Made by a program: the position numbers and the translations under genes | IMG/VR virus record: IMGVR_UViG_3300021067_000011 | Location: 1 to 41,454 of that record | Length of the DNA: 41,454 nucleotides | Strand: one strand, 5' to 3' | Source of the DNA: a virus | Notes under the pieces: model-generated | The model's database searches: none | Told to the model about the DNA's origin: nothing | What the model saw: the letters and a program-made list of their open reading frames with translations, nothing else | Shown: positions 1 to 8,644 of the stretch, in pieces | How the letters are laid out: each line of letters starts with the position of its first letter | How positions within the stretch are numbered: position 1 is the stretch's first letter

Positions 1-5
1 CGACT

Positions 6-131
6 GGGGAAGGCGCAGCAAGGGGGCTGGCTGTGAAGAAAACCGGTGTGCAACATCGGGGTTTTGGGGGTGTGCGATGACGGATGTGATTCGTAAGCCG
101 GAGGGGATTCCTCGTGGGTCGCGTTGGCACA
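6..131. repeat. Terminal direct repeat, left copy (contig closure)
   Basis: These 126 bases recur without change at 41329-41454. The repeat contains the 3' end of the HNH gene and the start of the small terminase gene, so it is a continuous stretch of coding DNA seen twice. It is most simply an assembler overlap from a circular or terminally redundant molecule. The five bases before it differ from those before the right copy. Confidence 0.95.
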
Positions 132-484
132 CGATGTGGATTGTGGCGCGGGATGAGATGGTCCGGTCGGGGACGTGGCGGCTGACGCATGGGCCGTTGT
201 TGGAGCGGTTGGTGGTGAATCGGATGGCGGCGCATGGTGCGCTTGCTGAGGCTGCTGCTGAGCCGTGGGTGAGTGGGTCGACGGGTCAGCTTGTGGCTCA
301 TCCGGGGTTCGCTGTGGCGGCGCGGTGTGATCAGGTGGCGTTGTCGTTGGCGCGGCAGTTGCGGTTGACGCCGGCGACTTGTGAGGCGGTGATGGATGAG
401 TCCGACGACGACACCGCAGATGAGGAGCCGACGTCGGCGCTCGACGAACTCGCAAAGCTCCGGGCGCGACGTGCCGCCGGATGA
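77..484 (+). CDS. terS: Terminase small subunit (P27-like)
   Basis: A 135-residue protein that would recognise phage DNA and guide the large subunit to the packaging start. It is basic and helical at the N-terminus, and the C-terminus turns acidic (DESDDDTADEE) before a final basic stretch. The assignment rests on size, position directly before the large terminase and after an HNH gene, and resemblance to P27-type small terminases. The ATG overlaps the stop of the HNH gene when the circle is closed (ATGA at 77 and 41400). A fuller copy of the upstream gene is at 41023. No separate promoter is seen. Confidence 0.75.
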   Translation: MTDVIRKPEGIPRGSRWHTMWIVARDEMVRSGTWRLTHGPLLERLVVNRMAAHGALAEAAAEPWVSGSTGQLVAHPGFAVAARCDQVALSLARQLRLTPATCEAVMDESDDDTADEEPTSALDELAKLRARRAAG

Positions 485-1931
485 GCTGCACATCTTCGCC
501 AGCTTTTGCGAACAGAACCTGATCCTCGAGGACGGCCGTCCGTTGGATCTGGAGCCGTTTCAGCGGTCGATGCTCGCGGACTATTTCGACGGGTCGACCG
601 AGACGCTGATCCTGATCCCTAAGAAGAACGGCAAGTCGACGATCATGGCGGCGCTCGCGCTGTTTCATCTGATCGGCACGGCGGACGCTGAGTGTGTTGT
701 CGCTGCGGCGTCGCGTGATCAGGCCACGATTTTGTATGACCAGGCGGCGGGGTTTGTGCGTCGCAACGCTGACCTCGAGCGGTTCGTTGACGTGAAGCGC
801 GGCTACCGGGAGATCCGGTCGCGGCAGGACTCGGGCCGAATCCGCGTGTTGGCCGCTGATGTTGATACGGCGGACGGTGTGATCCCGACGCTCGCGCTCG
901 TTGACGAGTTGCATCGTCACAAGTCGGCGGATCTGTATGGGGTGTTCCGTGACGGTTTGGGGCCGCGACGGGGCCGGATGGTGACGATCAGCACGGCTGG
1001 TGATGATGAGACGTCACCTTTGGGTCGGATGCGCGAGGCGGCCCGCAAGCTCGACCATGTTGAGCGTGACGGGGCGCACTGGTATTGCCGGACCGGCGAT
1101 GGCGCGTATGTGATGCATGAGTGGGCGCTCGAGGAGGTCGAGGACCGCGACGACATGGCGCTCGTTGAGCGCGCGAATCCTGCGTCGTGGCAGACCGTCG
1201 AGGCGCTCAAGCGTCGGCATGACTCGCCGTCGATGACGCCGTGGCAGTGGGCGCGGTTCGCGTGCGGTGTGTGGCTCCGCGGTGAGGGGTCGGCGATCAC
1301 GCCGCACCAGTGGGACCAGCTTGGCGCGGACAACCCGTCTACCAGTGTCGCGCCGATCATTGGTTGGGACCAGGGCTGGAAACTCGACACGACCGCATTG
1401 GTCCCGTTGTATTGGGAGAGCGCTGACCGTCGTGTTGTCACGGGCGCGCGGATCATCGAGCCGCCCGGTGACGGGACGATGCTCGACGAACGCCGCGTGG
1501 TCCGCGCATTGTTGGACCTCGCCGCGCCGTATTCGACGGTGACCGTGGTTTATGACCCGCACGCCGGTGCGGCGCAGATGGTCCAGCAGCTCGAGCGTGG
1601 CGATCATCCGTTGCAGCGCGACCATGACTGCGACACCGAGTTTCGGTTCGTCGAACACTCGCAGGACAACGCGCCGATCAGTCTCGCGGACGCCCGGCTG
1701 ATGGAGGCGATCCGCCGCCACCAGGTCGAGCATGACCGCGACCGGGTGTTGCGCGCCCAGGTGTTGAACGCGATCGAACGCCCGTTGGGCGGCGACCGGT
1801 TCAAGTTCGACCGGCCGTCTCGTGGCGCCCGGTTGCCGATCGACGCGCTCCGGGCGTTGTCGATGGCGCACAGCGTCGCCGTGACGGAGGCACAAGCCCC
1901 GAAACGGTCGCGCGTTCCTCTTATCCGCTGA
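471..1931 (+). CDS. terL: Terminase large subunit
   Basis: ATPase and nuclease that pumps DNA into the prohead. From the GTG at 471 it has 486 residues. The Walker A variant IPKKNGKST lies near residues 49-57, close to the RKNGKS form of HK97-type terminases. The Walker B segment LALVDELH lies near 141-148. The C-terminal half has the spaced acidic residues of the RNase H-like nuclease (GWDQGWKLDTT). An upstream ATG at 396 is in frame, but it would read deep into terS and give an Arg/Ser-rich leader, so the GTG with a 14-base overlap is preferred. The start is less sure than the gene. Confidence 0.93.
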   Translation: MPPDELHIFASFCEQNLILEDGRPLDLEPFQRSMLADYFDGSTETLILIPKKNGKSTIMAALALFHLIGTADAECVVAAASRDQATILYDQAAGFVRRNADLERFVDVKRGYREIRSRQDSGRIRVLAADVDTADGVIPTLALVDELHRHKSADLYGVFRDGLGPRRGRMVTISTAGDDETSPLGRMREAARKLDHVERDGAHWYCRTGDGAYVMHEWALEEVEDRDDMALVERANPASWQTVEALKRRHDSPSMTPWQWARFACGVWLRGEGSAITPHQWDQLGADNPSTSVAPIIGWDQGWKLDTTALVPLYWESADRRVVTGARIIEPPGDGTMLDERRVVRALLDLAAPYSTVTVVYDPHAGAAQMVQQLERGDHPLQRDHDCDTEFRFVEHSQDNAPISLADARLMEAIRRHQVEHDRDRVLRAQVLNAIERPLGGDRFKFDRPSRGARLPIDALRALSMAHSVAVTEAQAPKRSRVPLIR

Positions 1932-1965
1932 ACCGCCGCCGGCATTCCCCGGCAGGGGGTGACCG

Positions 1966-3489
1966 ATGGCGTATTACAACGAGTTGGCCGAGCCCGCCAG
2001 CGTCATCGCGCGGCAGTGGCAGCCCGTCGTCAATTTCGACAGCGCCGACCATCCTGCGGGTTCTCCGTTGTGGTGGGCGAACGTCCTCACGAACGAGCTG
2101 CGAGCCCGCCAGCCGCTCGTCGCCGTGCTCGAGGATTACTACGAGGGCCGGCACCGGTTCGGGCTCGCGACCGAAGAATACAAGCGCGTGTTCGGGAAGG
2201 TTCTCGGGCCCGTGTCGGACGCGTGGATGTCGCTCGTTGTCCGCGCGAGCGCCGAACGGTTGAAGGTCGAAGGGTTCAGGATCGGCGAGGGCCAGATACT
2301 CGACGCCGACCGCGAGGCGTGGAGTATCTGGCAGTGGAACAACCTCGACGAGGACAGCGCCCTGCTGCACACGGAGGCGATCAAGCTCGGCGAGGCCTAT
2401 CTGTTGGTGTGGCAGGACGCAGGCGACCGCTACCCGCGGATCACCGTCGAACATCCCGCTCAAATGATTGTCGCGAGATCGCCGGTCGACCGGCGGACGG
2501 TCGCCGCCGCACTGAAGTATTGGCTGGCGTTGGATGGCGCGCCGGTCGCGAACCTGTATTTGCCTGACCGGATCGTCCGGTTGGTGTGGGATGCGAAGCG
2601 CGGCGGTTGGCGGCCGCGCGGCGGCGGTGCGGAAACACCGAACCCGGTTGGTGTGGTGCCGGTCGTGCCGGTCACGAACGACCCGCATTCGATGCCATGC
2701 TATCCGCCGTCCGCGTTGCTCGAGCCGCCGCATAGCGTTCCGGGACGGTGCGCTGTCGGGCTCGGCCGGTCCGACCTCGCCGACGTGATCGGCACCCAGG
2801 ACGTGATCGACAAGCTGCTCCGCGACCTCATTGTCGCGAGCGAACTCGGCGCTCACCGCCAACTATGGATGACGGGCGTTGACCCGGACACCGACGAGAA
2901 CGGCAAGGCGGTCCCGATCGAGGTTGGTGCCGGCCGGAACATCGCGATCCCATCGGAGTCGGCGAAGGTCGGCAATCTCGACGCGACCGACCTGTCGAAC
3001 TACACCGGCGTCCTCGAGCAGCGCATCCAGTCGCTGGCGAGCCGCGCGAGCATCCCCGTGCACTACCTGCTTGGCGGGCAGGGCAACTTTCCATCTGGCG
3101 AATCGCTCCGCAGCGCCGAGACCGGCTTGGTCGCCAAGATCCGGGCGAAACAGGTCAGTTTCGGCGGCGCGTACGAGAGGGCGATGCGTCTGGCGTTCGC
3201 GTGGATGGGCGACCCGCGCAAGGACGCGATCCGCGCCGAGGTCGACTGGAAAGACCCCGAATACCGGACAGAGTCGGAATTCATCGACGCGCAGGTCAAG
3301 AAGCTCGCGCTGGGCATTCCGCCACAGCAGATATGGGAGGACATCGGATACAGCCCGCAGCAGATCGATCGGATGCGGGCGATGATCCGCCAGTCCGCCG
3401 TCGAGGGTGCGCTGTTGGACCCGTTGGCGTTGAACCCGAACGGCGGCGTCGAAACGCCACAGGATGCCGGGCAACCCTCGTTCGCTTGA
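1966..3489 (+). CDS. Portal protein
   Basis: Dodecameric ring at the unique capsid vertex through which DNA enters and leaves. The 507-residue length fits SPP1/A118-type portals. Recognisable features are the N-terminal clip/wing region after EDYYEGRHRF, the mid-protein stretch ending SRASIPVHYLLG with GGQGNFPSGESLR, and the long C-terminal helices. The ATG follows GCAGGGGGTGACCG, a good ribosome binding site. It lies between the large terminase and MuF-like genes, the usual order, and its end overlaps the next gene by 26 bases. Confidence 0.92.
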   Translation: MAYYNELAEPASVIARQWQPVVNFDSADHPAGSPLWWANVLTNELRARQPLVAVLEDYYEGRHRFGLATEEYKRVFGKVLGPVSDAWMSLVVRASAERLKVEGFRIGEGQILDADREAWSIWQWNNLDEDSALLHTEAIKLGEAYLLVWQDAGDRYPRITVEHPAQMIVARSPVDRRTVAAALKYWLALDGAPVANLYLPDRIVRLVWDAKRGGWRPRGGGAETPNPVGVVPVVPVTNDPHSMPCYPPSALLEPPHSVPGRCAVGLGRSDLADVIGTQDVIDKLLRDLIVASELGAHRQLWMTGVDPDTDENGKAVPIEVGAGRNIAIPSESAKVGNLDATDLSNYTGVLEQRIQSLASRASIPVHYLLGGQGNFPSGESLRSAETGLVAKIRAKQVSFGGAYERAMRLAFAWMGDPRKDAIRAEVDWKDPEYRTESEFIDAQVKKLALGIPPQQIWEDIGYSPQQIDRMRAMIRQSAVEGALLDPLALNPNGGVETPQDAGQPSFA

Positions 3490-4300
3490 CGTCACCGACC
3501 GTTACCGCACCGGCCTTGTCGGGTTGCGGGCACGGACGCTCCAGGCGGTCGCGGCGACGTGGGGTGTCGTGTCGCTCGACGACCTCGACCAGACCGGCGA
3601 CCGGTGGGCGAGGATGGCGGGCGCGATCGTCGCGACCGCCCGCGAACAAGCCGCCCTCGCATCCACCGCATACCTCGCCGCCTACCTGACATCGGAAACC
3701 GGACGGGCCGTCACCGCACAGCAGCCGGACACCGCCCGATACGCACAACAACTCGACACCGGCAAATCGCCAGGGGAGGGCATGGCGTCGGCGCTCGTCG
3801 CGGTCCGCGTCGCACTGGCACACCAACGCCCGGCCGCGCACGCCCTTCAGGCAGGTTTGGTGCGTGCGAGGGGCATGGCGTCCGCGAACGTGTCACAGGC
3901 GGCGCGTGAGCAGCTCTCCGACGCGATACAGGCCGACGACCGTGTCGCGGGGTGGCGCAGGGCGACAAGCGGCAGTCCGTGCGGCGCGTGCCTAGCGGCG
4001 GCAACGGGCGCTGTCCGCGCCGACAGCGACGTCCCCGAAGCGCACACCCATTGCCAGTGTGTTGCGGAACCGGTTGTGCGTGGTGTGCGCGAACGCGCCC
4101 ACAGGCCGACCGGGCAGGAACTGTTCGACGCGATGACCCCCGCCGACCAGGACGCGTTGTTCGCCGGCCGTGGCGGCGCTGAGAAGGCCGAGCTGATCCG
4201 CACCGGCCAGGTGCAGCTTCGCGACTTGCTCGACAGGTCTGGGATGGCCGCGACGGCCGACCAGATCACCGAGCGTCCCCTGTCAGCCCTCCGGGGTTGA
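3464..4300 (+). CDS. MuF-like minor head protein
   Basis: A 278-residue protein next to the portal. Residues about 165-205 carry the cysteine/histidine pattern SPCGACLAAATG ... HTHCQC, typical of the MuF/SPP1 gp7 head morphogenesis domain, which is probably metal-binding. The N-terminal half is alanine-rich and helical. These proteins sit inside the head near the portal, and some are injected or fused to proteases or toxins. No extra catalytic domain is visible here. It begins 26 bases before the portal stop, suggesting coupled translation. Its end slightly overlaps an antisense regulator gene. Confidence 0.82.
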   Translation: MPGNPRSLDVTDRYRTGLVGLRARTLQAVAATWGVVSLDDLDQTGDRWARMAGAIVATAREQAALASTAYLAAYLTSETGRAVTAQQPDTARYAQQLDTGKSPGEGMASALVAVRVALAHQRPAAHALQAGLVRARGMASANVSQAAREQLSDAIQADDRVAGWRRATSGSPCGACLAAATGAVRADSDVPEAHTHCQCVAEPVVRGVRERAHRPTGQELFDAMTPADQDALFAGRGGAEKAELIRTGQVQLRDLLDRSGMAATADQITERPLSALRG

Positions 4301-4555
4301 CCGCGACGCCGACGACTGCCCATCGTCGGCGTTGCCCTTTCCAAGATCCTCGACCGCGCAGCCGAGTGCGGCGGCGAGAGCTGCAAGCGTCGTCCGGTGG
4401 GGCCGGCGAACACGGCCGTTTTCGAGGCGGTCGATGGTCGCCGGGCTCACGCCAGCGGCGGCAGCTAGGCCTCTCGTTGACAGTCCGGCAGTGAGGCGAG
4501 CGGCACGAATGCCGCTCTCGGCAGTCGCCGTCGTGTCAGGCGCAGTCGCAGTCAT
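4283..4555 (-). CDS. XRE-family HTH regulator, antisense within the late module
   Basis: A 90-residue protein read against the head genes. Residues about 22-66 form a cI/Cro-type helix-turn-helix (RAARLTAGLSTRGLAAAAGV, then SPATIDRLENGRV and a third helix TTLAALAAALGC). The reading frame is open further upstream to 4699, but that part is shadow-like, and the ATG at 4555 starts the ordered region. Its 3' end overlaps the MuF-like gene by 18 bases. Two inverted repeats lie just upstream of its start and could be its operators. It may control its own gene, scaffold expression or immunity. The target is unknown. Confidence 0.82.
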   Translation of the reverse strand: MTATAPDTTATAESGIRAARLTAGLSTRGLAAAAGVSPATIDRLENGRVRRPHRTTLAALAAALGCAVEDLGKGNADDGQSSASRSTPEG

Positions 4556-4577
4556 TGAGGTGCATGGAACCGCGAGC

Positions 4578-4608
4578 CGGAACACATTCCGAGAGTTCGG
4601 CGAGAACT
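4578..4608. promoter_or_regulatory. Paired palindromes, candidate operators of the antisense regulator
   Basis: Two inverted repeats stand side by side: CGGAACACATTCCG (4578-4591, 5-base arms) and AGTTC-GGCGA-GAACT (4594-4608). They lie about 25-50 bases upstream of the minus-strand ATG at 4555 and 110-140 bases before the scaffold gene, within the only sizeable non-coding gap of the head module (4556-4720). Their position fits an autoregulatory operator. Promoter boxes in either direction are not clear. Confidence 0.5.
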
Positions 4609-4720
4609 TCCGCAGCTCCGGACGACCCCCCTGGGCCAGAACCGAGAGACAACGGGCTGCATCACATCCAGGCGGTGGGCGCGACGCGCACCGCCCCAAC
4701 CACGAGGAGGCGCGGCCGCG

Positions 4721-5266
4721 ATGGCTGACACCACCACACCGCAGGACCCGTCCGCGACGGACGACACCACCACCACCCCGCCAGCCGCCACCGACGACAC
4801 CGCCCAGCCGGACACGACAGACCGCGACGGACTGTCAGACGCCGGCAAGAAGGCGATCGCGGCGGAACGCAAAGCGGCACGGGAGGCGCAGAAACGCGTC
4901 CGGGACCTCGAGCAGAAGGTGCAGGAGTTCGAGGACGCACAGAAGTCCGAGACGCAGAAGCTCGAGGAGCGCGCCGCGAAGGCGGAGACGGAACTCGCCG
5001 AGGTCCGGGCGAACGCGTTGCGTCTCGAGGTCGCGATCGCCAAGCGGCTCCCCGCGGAACTGGCCCAGCGGTTGCGGGGCGAGTCGCGCGAGGAGATGGA
5101 AGCCGACGCGGACGAGCTGATGAAGCTCGTCCAGCCTGCCGCGCCCCCGGCCCCGGGGTCGGGTGACGGTGGGGTGCTGACCCCGGTTTTGCCGGCGTCA
5201 GCGGGCGGCGGCGACGCGAACGAGCAACACAACCAGCTCATCCGCCGCCTGTTCGGCGGCACATAA
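4721..5266 (+). CDS. Capsid scaffolding protein
   Basis: A 181-residue, highly charged protein directly before the major capsid gene, as expected for a scaffold that shapes the prohead and then leaves. The first 40 residues are Thr/Asp/Pro-rich and disordered. Residues about 45-130 form a long heptad-rich coiled coil (REAQKRVRDLEQKVQEFEDA onward). The tail is Pro/Gly-rich with a short C-terminal helix (HNQLIRRLFGG) that would bind the capsid protein. The ribosome binding site GAGGAGG precedes ATG 4721. Confidence 0.85.
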   Translation: MADTTTPQDPSATDDTTTTPPAATDDTAQPDTTDRDGLSDAGKKAIAAERKAAREAQKRVRDLEQKVQEFEDAQKSETQKLEERAAKAETELAEVRANALRLEVAIAKRLPAELAQRLRGESREEMEADADELMKLVQPAAPPAPGSGDGGVLTPVLPASAGGGDANEQHNQLIRRLFGGT

Positions 5267-5310
5267 ACCGGCCCCGTAAGTCGGGGCGCATCTAACCGCC
5301 AGGAGGAATC

Positions 5311-6237
5311 ATGGCGAACCAGATCCCGTTCAGCGGGGCATCGAATGCCGCTGGCGGTTACCTGCTCCCCACCGAACAGGGCGACCTGCTCACCAACGCG
5401 ATTCTGCAGGAGTCGGGCGCGCTCTCGCTCGCCGGGGACGCAAGGGCAACCAGCACCCGCAAGACCCAGTTCAACATCTGGCTCGGCGCTCCGACCGCCG
5501 AGTTCGTCGGGGAAGGCGCGTCAAAGCCCGTCACGGGCGGCGAGCTGTCCCAAACGAACCTAAACGTCAAGAAGGTCGCGAGCATCGTGATGTTCACCGA
5601 CGAACAGCGTGAGGATGTCGCGAACGGCGACCTCGACGTGCTCGTCGACTCCGGTGTCCGCTCGGCGATCTCGGATGTGATCGACGCGAACGCGATCGGC
5701 AAGGACTCCGGAACGAACATCACCGGGGCGTTCGACAACATGCTCCGTTCGACCACGACGACCGTCGAACTCGGTACGGCCGGTGACAGCCTCGCTCTCG
5801 CCGTGTCCGCCGCGATGGCGAAGCTCGAGGAGAACGGTTACAAGGACCAGGGCCAGATGGCGCTGCTCCTCGGAACCGGCGTCAAGAAGCACATCAGGGA
5901 CGCCCGTGCGGCGGTCGAGACGACGAGCCCGATCTACGGTTCGGACCGCGACCCGACCTACGGCATCGAGACGCACTACTCGAGCAACCTCAACACGTTC
6001 GGGGAGTCGGCCGGCGCGAACAAGATCGTCGGGTTCCTCGTCCACAAGCCGAACCTGCACGTCCGTATCCGAAAGGACGTGACGGTGGACGCGACGAACC
6101 AGGCGACGATCAACGACGGCAGCACCGACCGTCACCTCTGGCAGGAAAACCTGTACGCGTTGCGATACGAGACGCGGCTCGGGTTCCTGATCCACGACCT
6201 GAATCGTGCCGTGTGCGCGATCGCGAACGCGAGCTGA
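5311..6237 (+). CDS. Major capsid protein, HK97 fold
   Basis: A 308-residue shell protein. It has the hallmarks of the HK97-like capsid family: N-terminal AGGYLLPTEQGDLL, the segment FVGEGASKPVTGGELSQT, the VMFTDEQREDVANGD stretch leading into the spine helix, and the C-terminal LWQENLYALRYETRLGF. It lacks a long N-terminal delta domain, consistent with the separate scaffold gene before it. A strong AGGAGG lies just before ATG 5311. This should be the most abundant virion protein. Confidence 0.95.
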   Translation: MANQIPFSGASNAAGGYLLPTEQGDLLTNAILQESGALSLAGDARATSTRKTQFNIWLGAPTAEFVGEGASKPVTGGELSQTNLNVKKVASIVMFTDEQREDVANGDLDVLVDSGVRSAISDVIDANAIGKDSGTNITGAFDNMLRSTTTTVELGTAGDSLALAVSAAMAKLEENGYKDQGQMALLLGTGVKKHIRDARAAVETTSPIYGSDRDPTYGIETHYSSNLNTFGESAGANKIVGFLVHKPNLHVRIRKDVTVDATNQATINDGSTDRHLWQENLYALRYETRLGFLIHDLNRAVCAIANAS

Positions 6238-6242
6238 TCGGC

Positions 6243-6428
6243 ATGGCTGACGATCAGAACACGCCACAGGGCCCGGACCTCCGCATCGTGTCGCGCGACG
6301 GCCGGAACAGCACCTACCGGCAGGTCCCGGCCGAACAGCCGGATGCGGCGCCGTTGGTCGAGCAGACGCTCGGCCAGCCCGCCGAGGACAAGCCCACCAC
6401 CACGAAGAAGAAGGTGAAGGATGCCTAG
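6243..6428 (+). CDS. Small protein after capsid, unknown
   Basis: A 61-residue hydrophilic protein (from ATG 6243) ending in a lysine-rich tail (TTTKKKVKDA). Its position between capsid and decoration-like genes and its ATG overlap with the next gene argue that it is translated. It may be a small head accessory protein. Its sequence shows no recognisable domain. An upstream in-frame start inside the capsid gene (6213) is possible but less likely. Confidence 0.65.
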   Translation: MADDQNTPQGPDLRIVSRDGRNSTYRQVPAEQPDAAPLVEQTLGQPAEDKPTTTKKKVKDA

Positions 6429-6834
6429 CGGAACACCGCTTGTCGCGACGCTGACCGCCGAGGTTCCGGCGCAGGGCACCGCGAACGCCGCGCAGTCCCG
6501 GATGATCGGCGAAGCGCCAACGGACGCGAAGGTCGTCGGGGTGTCGATCATTCCGAACGCTGCGCTCACCGCCCACGCGACCGACTATCGGACGTTCAGC
6601 GTGGTGAACAAGGGCGCTGACGGTTCGGGGTCGACGTCGATCGCGACGTTCGCGACCGACACGGTGACCACCGACGATCTCGTCGCGTTCGACGAGAAGG
6701 CACTCACCCTGTCCGCGACGGCCGCGAATCTCGACGTGGCGGAGGGCGACATCATCGCCGCCGTCGAAACCGTCGCCGGTTCCGGTGTCGCCCACAGCGG
6801 CTACCAGATCAAGGTCGATCTCCGCCGCCGCTGA
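6421..6834 (+). CDS. Putative head decoration or minor structural protein
   Basis: A 137-residue protein dominated by Thr/Val/Ala-rich beta strands with no charged clusters until the C-terminal KVDLRRR. This composition and its place right after the capsid gene are typical of head decoration or stabilising proteins. No family is securely recognised. It overlaps the preceding gene by 8 bases, and about 60 bases separate it from the connector gene. Confidence 0.6.
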   Translation: MPSGTPLVATLTAEVPAQGTANAAQSRMIGEAPTDAKVVGVSIIPNAALTAHATDYRTFSVVNKGADGSGSTSIATFATDTVTTDDLVAFDEKALTLSATAANLDVAEGDIIAAVETVAGSGVAHSGYQIKVDLRRR

Positions 6835-6898
6835 GCCCGACCCTGTTGCGCGCCGGGCGGCTGGCTCGGCGCGCACCAATCCTTTGACGGGGGTGTCG

Positions 6899-7339
6899 AT
6901 GCCGACATCGGATTTCACGCCGGACACTGCGGACGTGGCCGCGATCATGTGGGCACGGACCGCTGACGAGCACGGCGAGACCGGCAGTTTCGACGACGAC
7001 ACCCGCCCGACTGCCGCAACGGTCGAGGCGATCATCGACCAGGCAGCGGACTATGTGGCCGCGCGCACGAGCGAGGACCTGCCCGACCGGTTGCACTCGC
7101 TCGCGCAACAGGCGGTCGGTTATCGGGTCGCGATGATCGTCGAGAACTCGTTTTACCCTGAACAGGCCGAGAACCAGGACAGCGCCTATGAGCGTTACCG
7201 GGCGTTGTTCGAGGACGCGCTGCAGGCGTTGCTCGGCGAGTACCGCGACGGCATCGGCAGCGTTCAGCGGGCGGTCATGTCCGTCCCGCTTGTGTCGCCG
7301 CTGACGGCGTTCGTCGACGAGGAAGACGACGACGAATGA
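6899..7339 (+). CDS. Head-tail connector (adaptor, gp6-like)
   Basis: A 146-residue, mostly helical acidic protein with the pattern of HK97 gp6/SPP1 gp15 adaptors, which form the ring below the portal: PTAATVEAIIDQAADYVAAR, then a helix LHSLAQQAVGYRVAMIVENSFYP. ATG 6899 follows GACGGGGGTG. The in-frame start at 6785 would extend into the previous gene with low-complexity sequence and is not preferred. The 3' end overlaps the next gene by 4 bases. Confidence 0.75.
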   Translation: MPTSDFTPDTADVAAIMWARTADEHGETGSFDDDTRPTAATVEAIIDQAADYVAARTSEDLPDRLHSLAQQAVGYRVAMIVENSFYPEQAENQDSAYERYRALFEDALQALLGEYRDGIGSVQRAVMSVPLVSPLTAFVDEEDDDE

Positions 7340-7764
7340 TCGGTGTTGAGACGACCGCTCACGGCGTCGACGACGTGAGCCGCATGTTCGACGGGCTGCG
7401 ACGCCGTATCCGTAACCCGGGCCCGGGGTGGGAGCGGGTCGTGGACGAGCTGCGCGCCGGGGAACGGCGAGTGTTCGCGTCCCGTGGCGCGTCGATCGGC
7501 ATGCCGTGGGAGCCGCTCGCCGAGTCCACTCTCCGCAAACGCGCCGCGGCCGGGCAAGGATCGGCGCCGCTGACAGCAACCGGCCGTCTGGCTGCCGAAC
7601 TGACCGGCACCGCACAAGTCCGAACCCGCGGGGACGAGGCCGTGTTCGGAACCCGCCGGTTCTATGCCCGGTTTGTTTCCCGGCGCCGTCCGATGGTCGG
7701 CGCGGACGCGGCCGCTGCCCGCGCGGTCGCCGACGAGATGTGCGACTACCTCATCGGGGCGTGA
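7336..7764 (+). CDS. Head/tail completion protein, Mu gpG-like (phage virion morphogenesis family)
   Basis: A 142-residue protein in the connector block. It shows the pattern of phage virion morphogenesis proteins: a helical N-terminus, WEPLAESTLRKRA, LTATGRLAAELTG, then FGTRRFYARFVSRRRPMVG and a final helix. Such proteins are usually minor tail-completion or neck factors. It begins with ATGA at the adaptor stop and is followed 3 bases later by the next gene. Confidence 0.75.
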   Translation: MIGVETTAHGVDDVSRMFDGLRRRIRNPGPGWERVVDELRAGERRVFASRGASIGMPWEPLAESTLRKRAAAGQGSAPLTATGRLAAELTGTAQVRTRGDEAVFGTRRFYARFVSRRRPMVGADAAAARAVADEMCDYLIGA

Positions 7765-7767
7765 CAC

Positions 7768-8433
7768 ATGCCGACCAGCGTGTTCTCGACTCGCGGCGAC
7801 GGCGAGACAGTGTTCGGTTCGATCCGGCACGGCGGCCATGTCGAACAGGCCGTTATCGACACGCTGCGACTGTGGATGCCGACGTATCTGCGGGAGGCTG
7901 AGCGGCAGTCCAATCGTGCCCAGGGCGTTCTGCTCGCACCACGGTCGTACACCACGACCCCGGACCGTCGGCCTGTGCCCGAGCGATACCCCGGTTCGAC
8001 ACTGCCGGCGGTGATCGTTGCCGCGACCGGTGCGCCACGAGGCCGCCGCGCGGGCCAGGGCCAGGTCACGCTGGAATGGCAGTTCGGGGTTGCGGTGGTG
8101 GTGTCCGCCGCGACCGAGGAAACAACACGCGAGCTCGCCCACCTTTACGGGTGGTGCTGTGCCGCGATCGTCGAACACCACCCGTCGCTCGGCGGCGTCG
8201 TTTCCGACGCGGGAATGGAATTGGCGGCCGACCCGGTGCGGTGTGAGCCGATGGGCGCAAAAGGCCGTTCGCTCGCGCTGTGCGCGATCGGGTTTGAGTG
8301 CCGCATGCCCGTCCTCGACGCCGGCCGTGGACCGCTGGAACCCGACCCGGAACCGGCCGAGGAAGCCCCCGAGTATCCGACCGTCGAAACCGTCGAGATC
8401 GCTGCCGCGCACCTCGACGACGAGGAGGACTGA
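7768..8433 (+). CDS. Putative tail terminator/neck protein
   Basis: A 221-residue protein between the completion protein and the sheath, where tail terminator genes of contractile phages are found. A core of about 150 residues (LPAVIVAATG, VTLEWQFGVAVVVSAATEE, LCAIGFECRMPVLD) has the alternating beta/alpha pattern of terminators. The last 50 residues are acidic and Pro/Glu-rich. The function is inferred from position and size; no decisive motif is present. Confidence 0.55.
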   Translation: MPTSVFSTRGDGETVFGSIRHGGHVEQAVIDTLRLWMPTYLREAERQSNRAQGVLLAPRSYTTTPDRRPVPERYPGSTLPAVIVAATGAPRGRRAGQGQVTLEWQFGVAVVVSAATEETTRELAHLYGWCCAAIVEHHPSLGGVVSDAGMELAADPVRCEPMGAKGRSLALCAIGFECRMPVLDAGRGPLEPDPEPAEEAPEYPTVETVEIAAAHLDDEED

Positions 8434-8434
8434 C

Positions 8435-8635
8435 ATGCCCCGCAGAAAACAGGACGCTCCTCGCGCGTACGTCGTCGCGCCGAACAGGCGCGTCGCGCTC
8501 GAGCTGCCCACCGGGGCGATGGCCGCGCCCGGACAGACCGTCGAACTCGCACCGTCCCCCGATGTTGACGCCCTTGTCGACACCGGGGCGCTCGTCCCGA
8601 TCCGCCGGCGCAGGTCGGCTCCCAACAGCCCATAG
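8435..8635 (+). CDS. Small protein before the sheath, unknown
   Basis: A 66-residue protein starting one base after the previous stop, with GAGGAGG upstream. Both ends are basic (PRRK, PIRRRR) around a short beta-like core (YVVAPNRRVALELPTG). Small genes at this site are common in contractile phages, but no role can be named from sequence. Confidence 0.6.
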   Translation: MPRRKQDAPRAYVVAPNRRVALELPTGAMAAPGQTVELAPSPDVDALVDTGALVPIRRRRSAPNSP

Positions 8636-8644
8636 GAGGAACCC

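Noticed and set aside
4556-4699. Longer start of the antisense regulator at 4699
   Set aside because: The added 48 residues are Pro/Arg/Ser-rich without order, and would cover the palindromes; the ATG at 4555 directly precedes the HTH domain.
5560-7035. 491-codon minus-strand frame over capsid and following genes
   Set aside because: Arg/Val/Asp-rich shadow with no ordered domain; the plus-strand capsid gene is certain.
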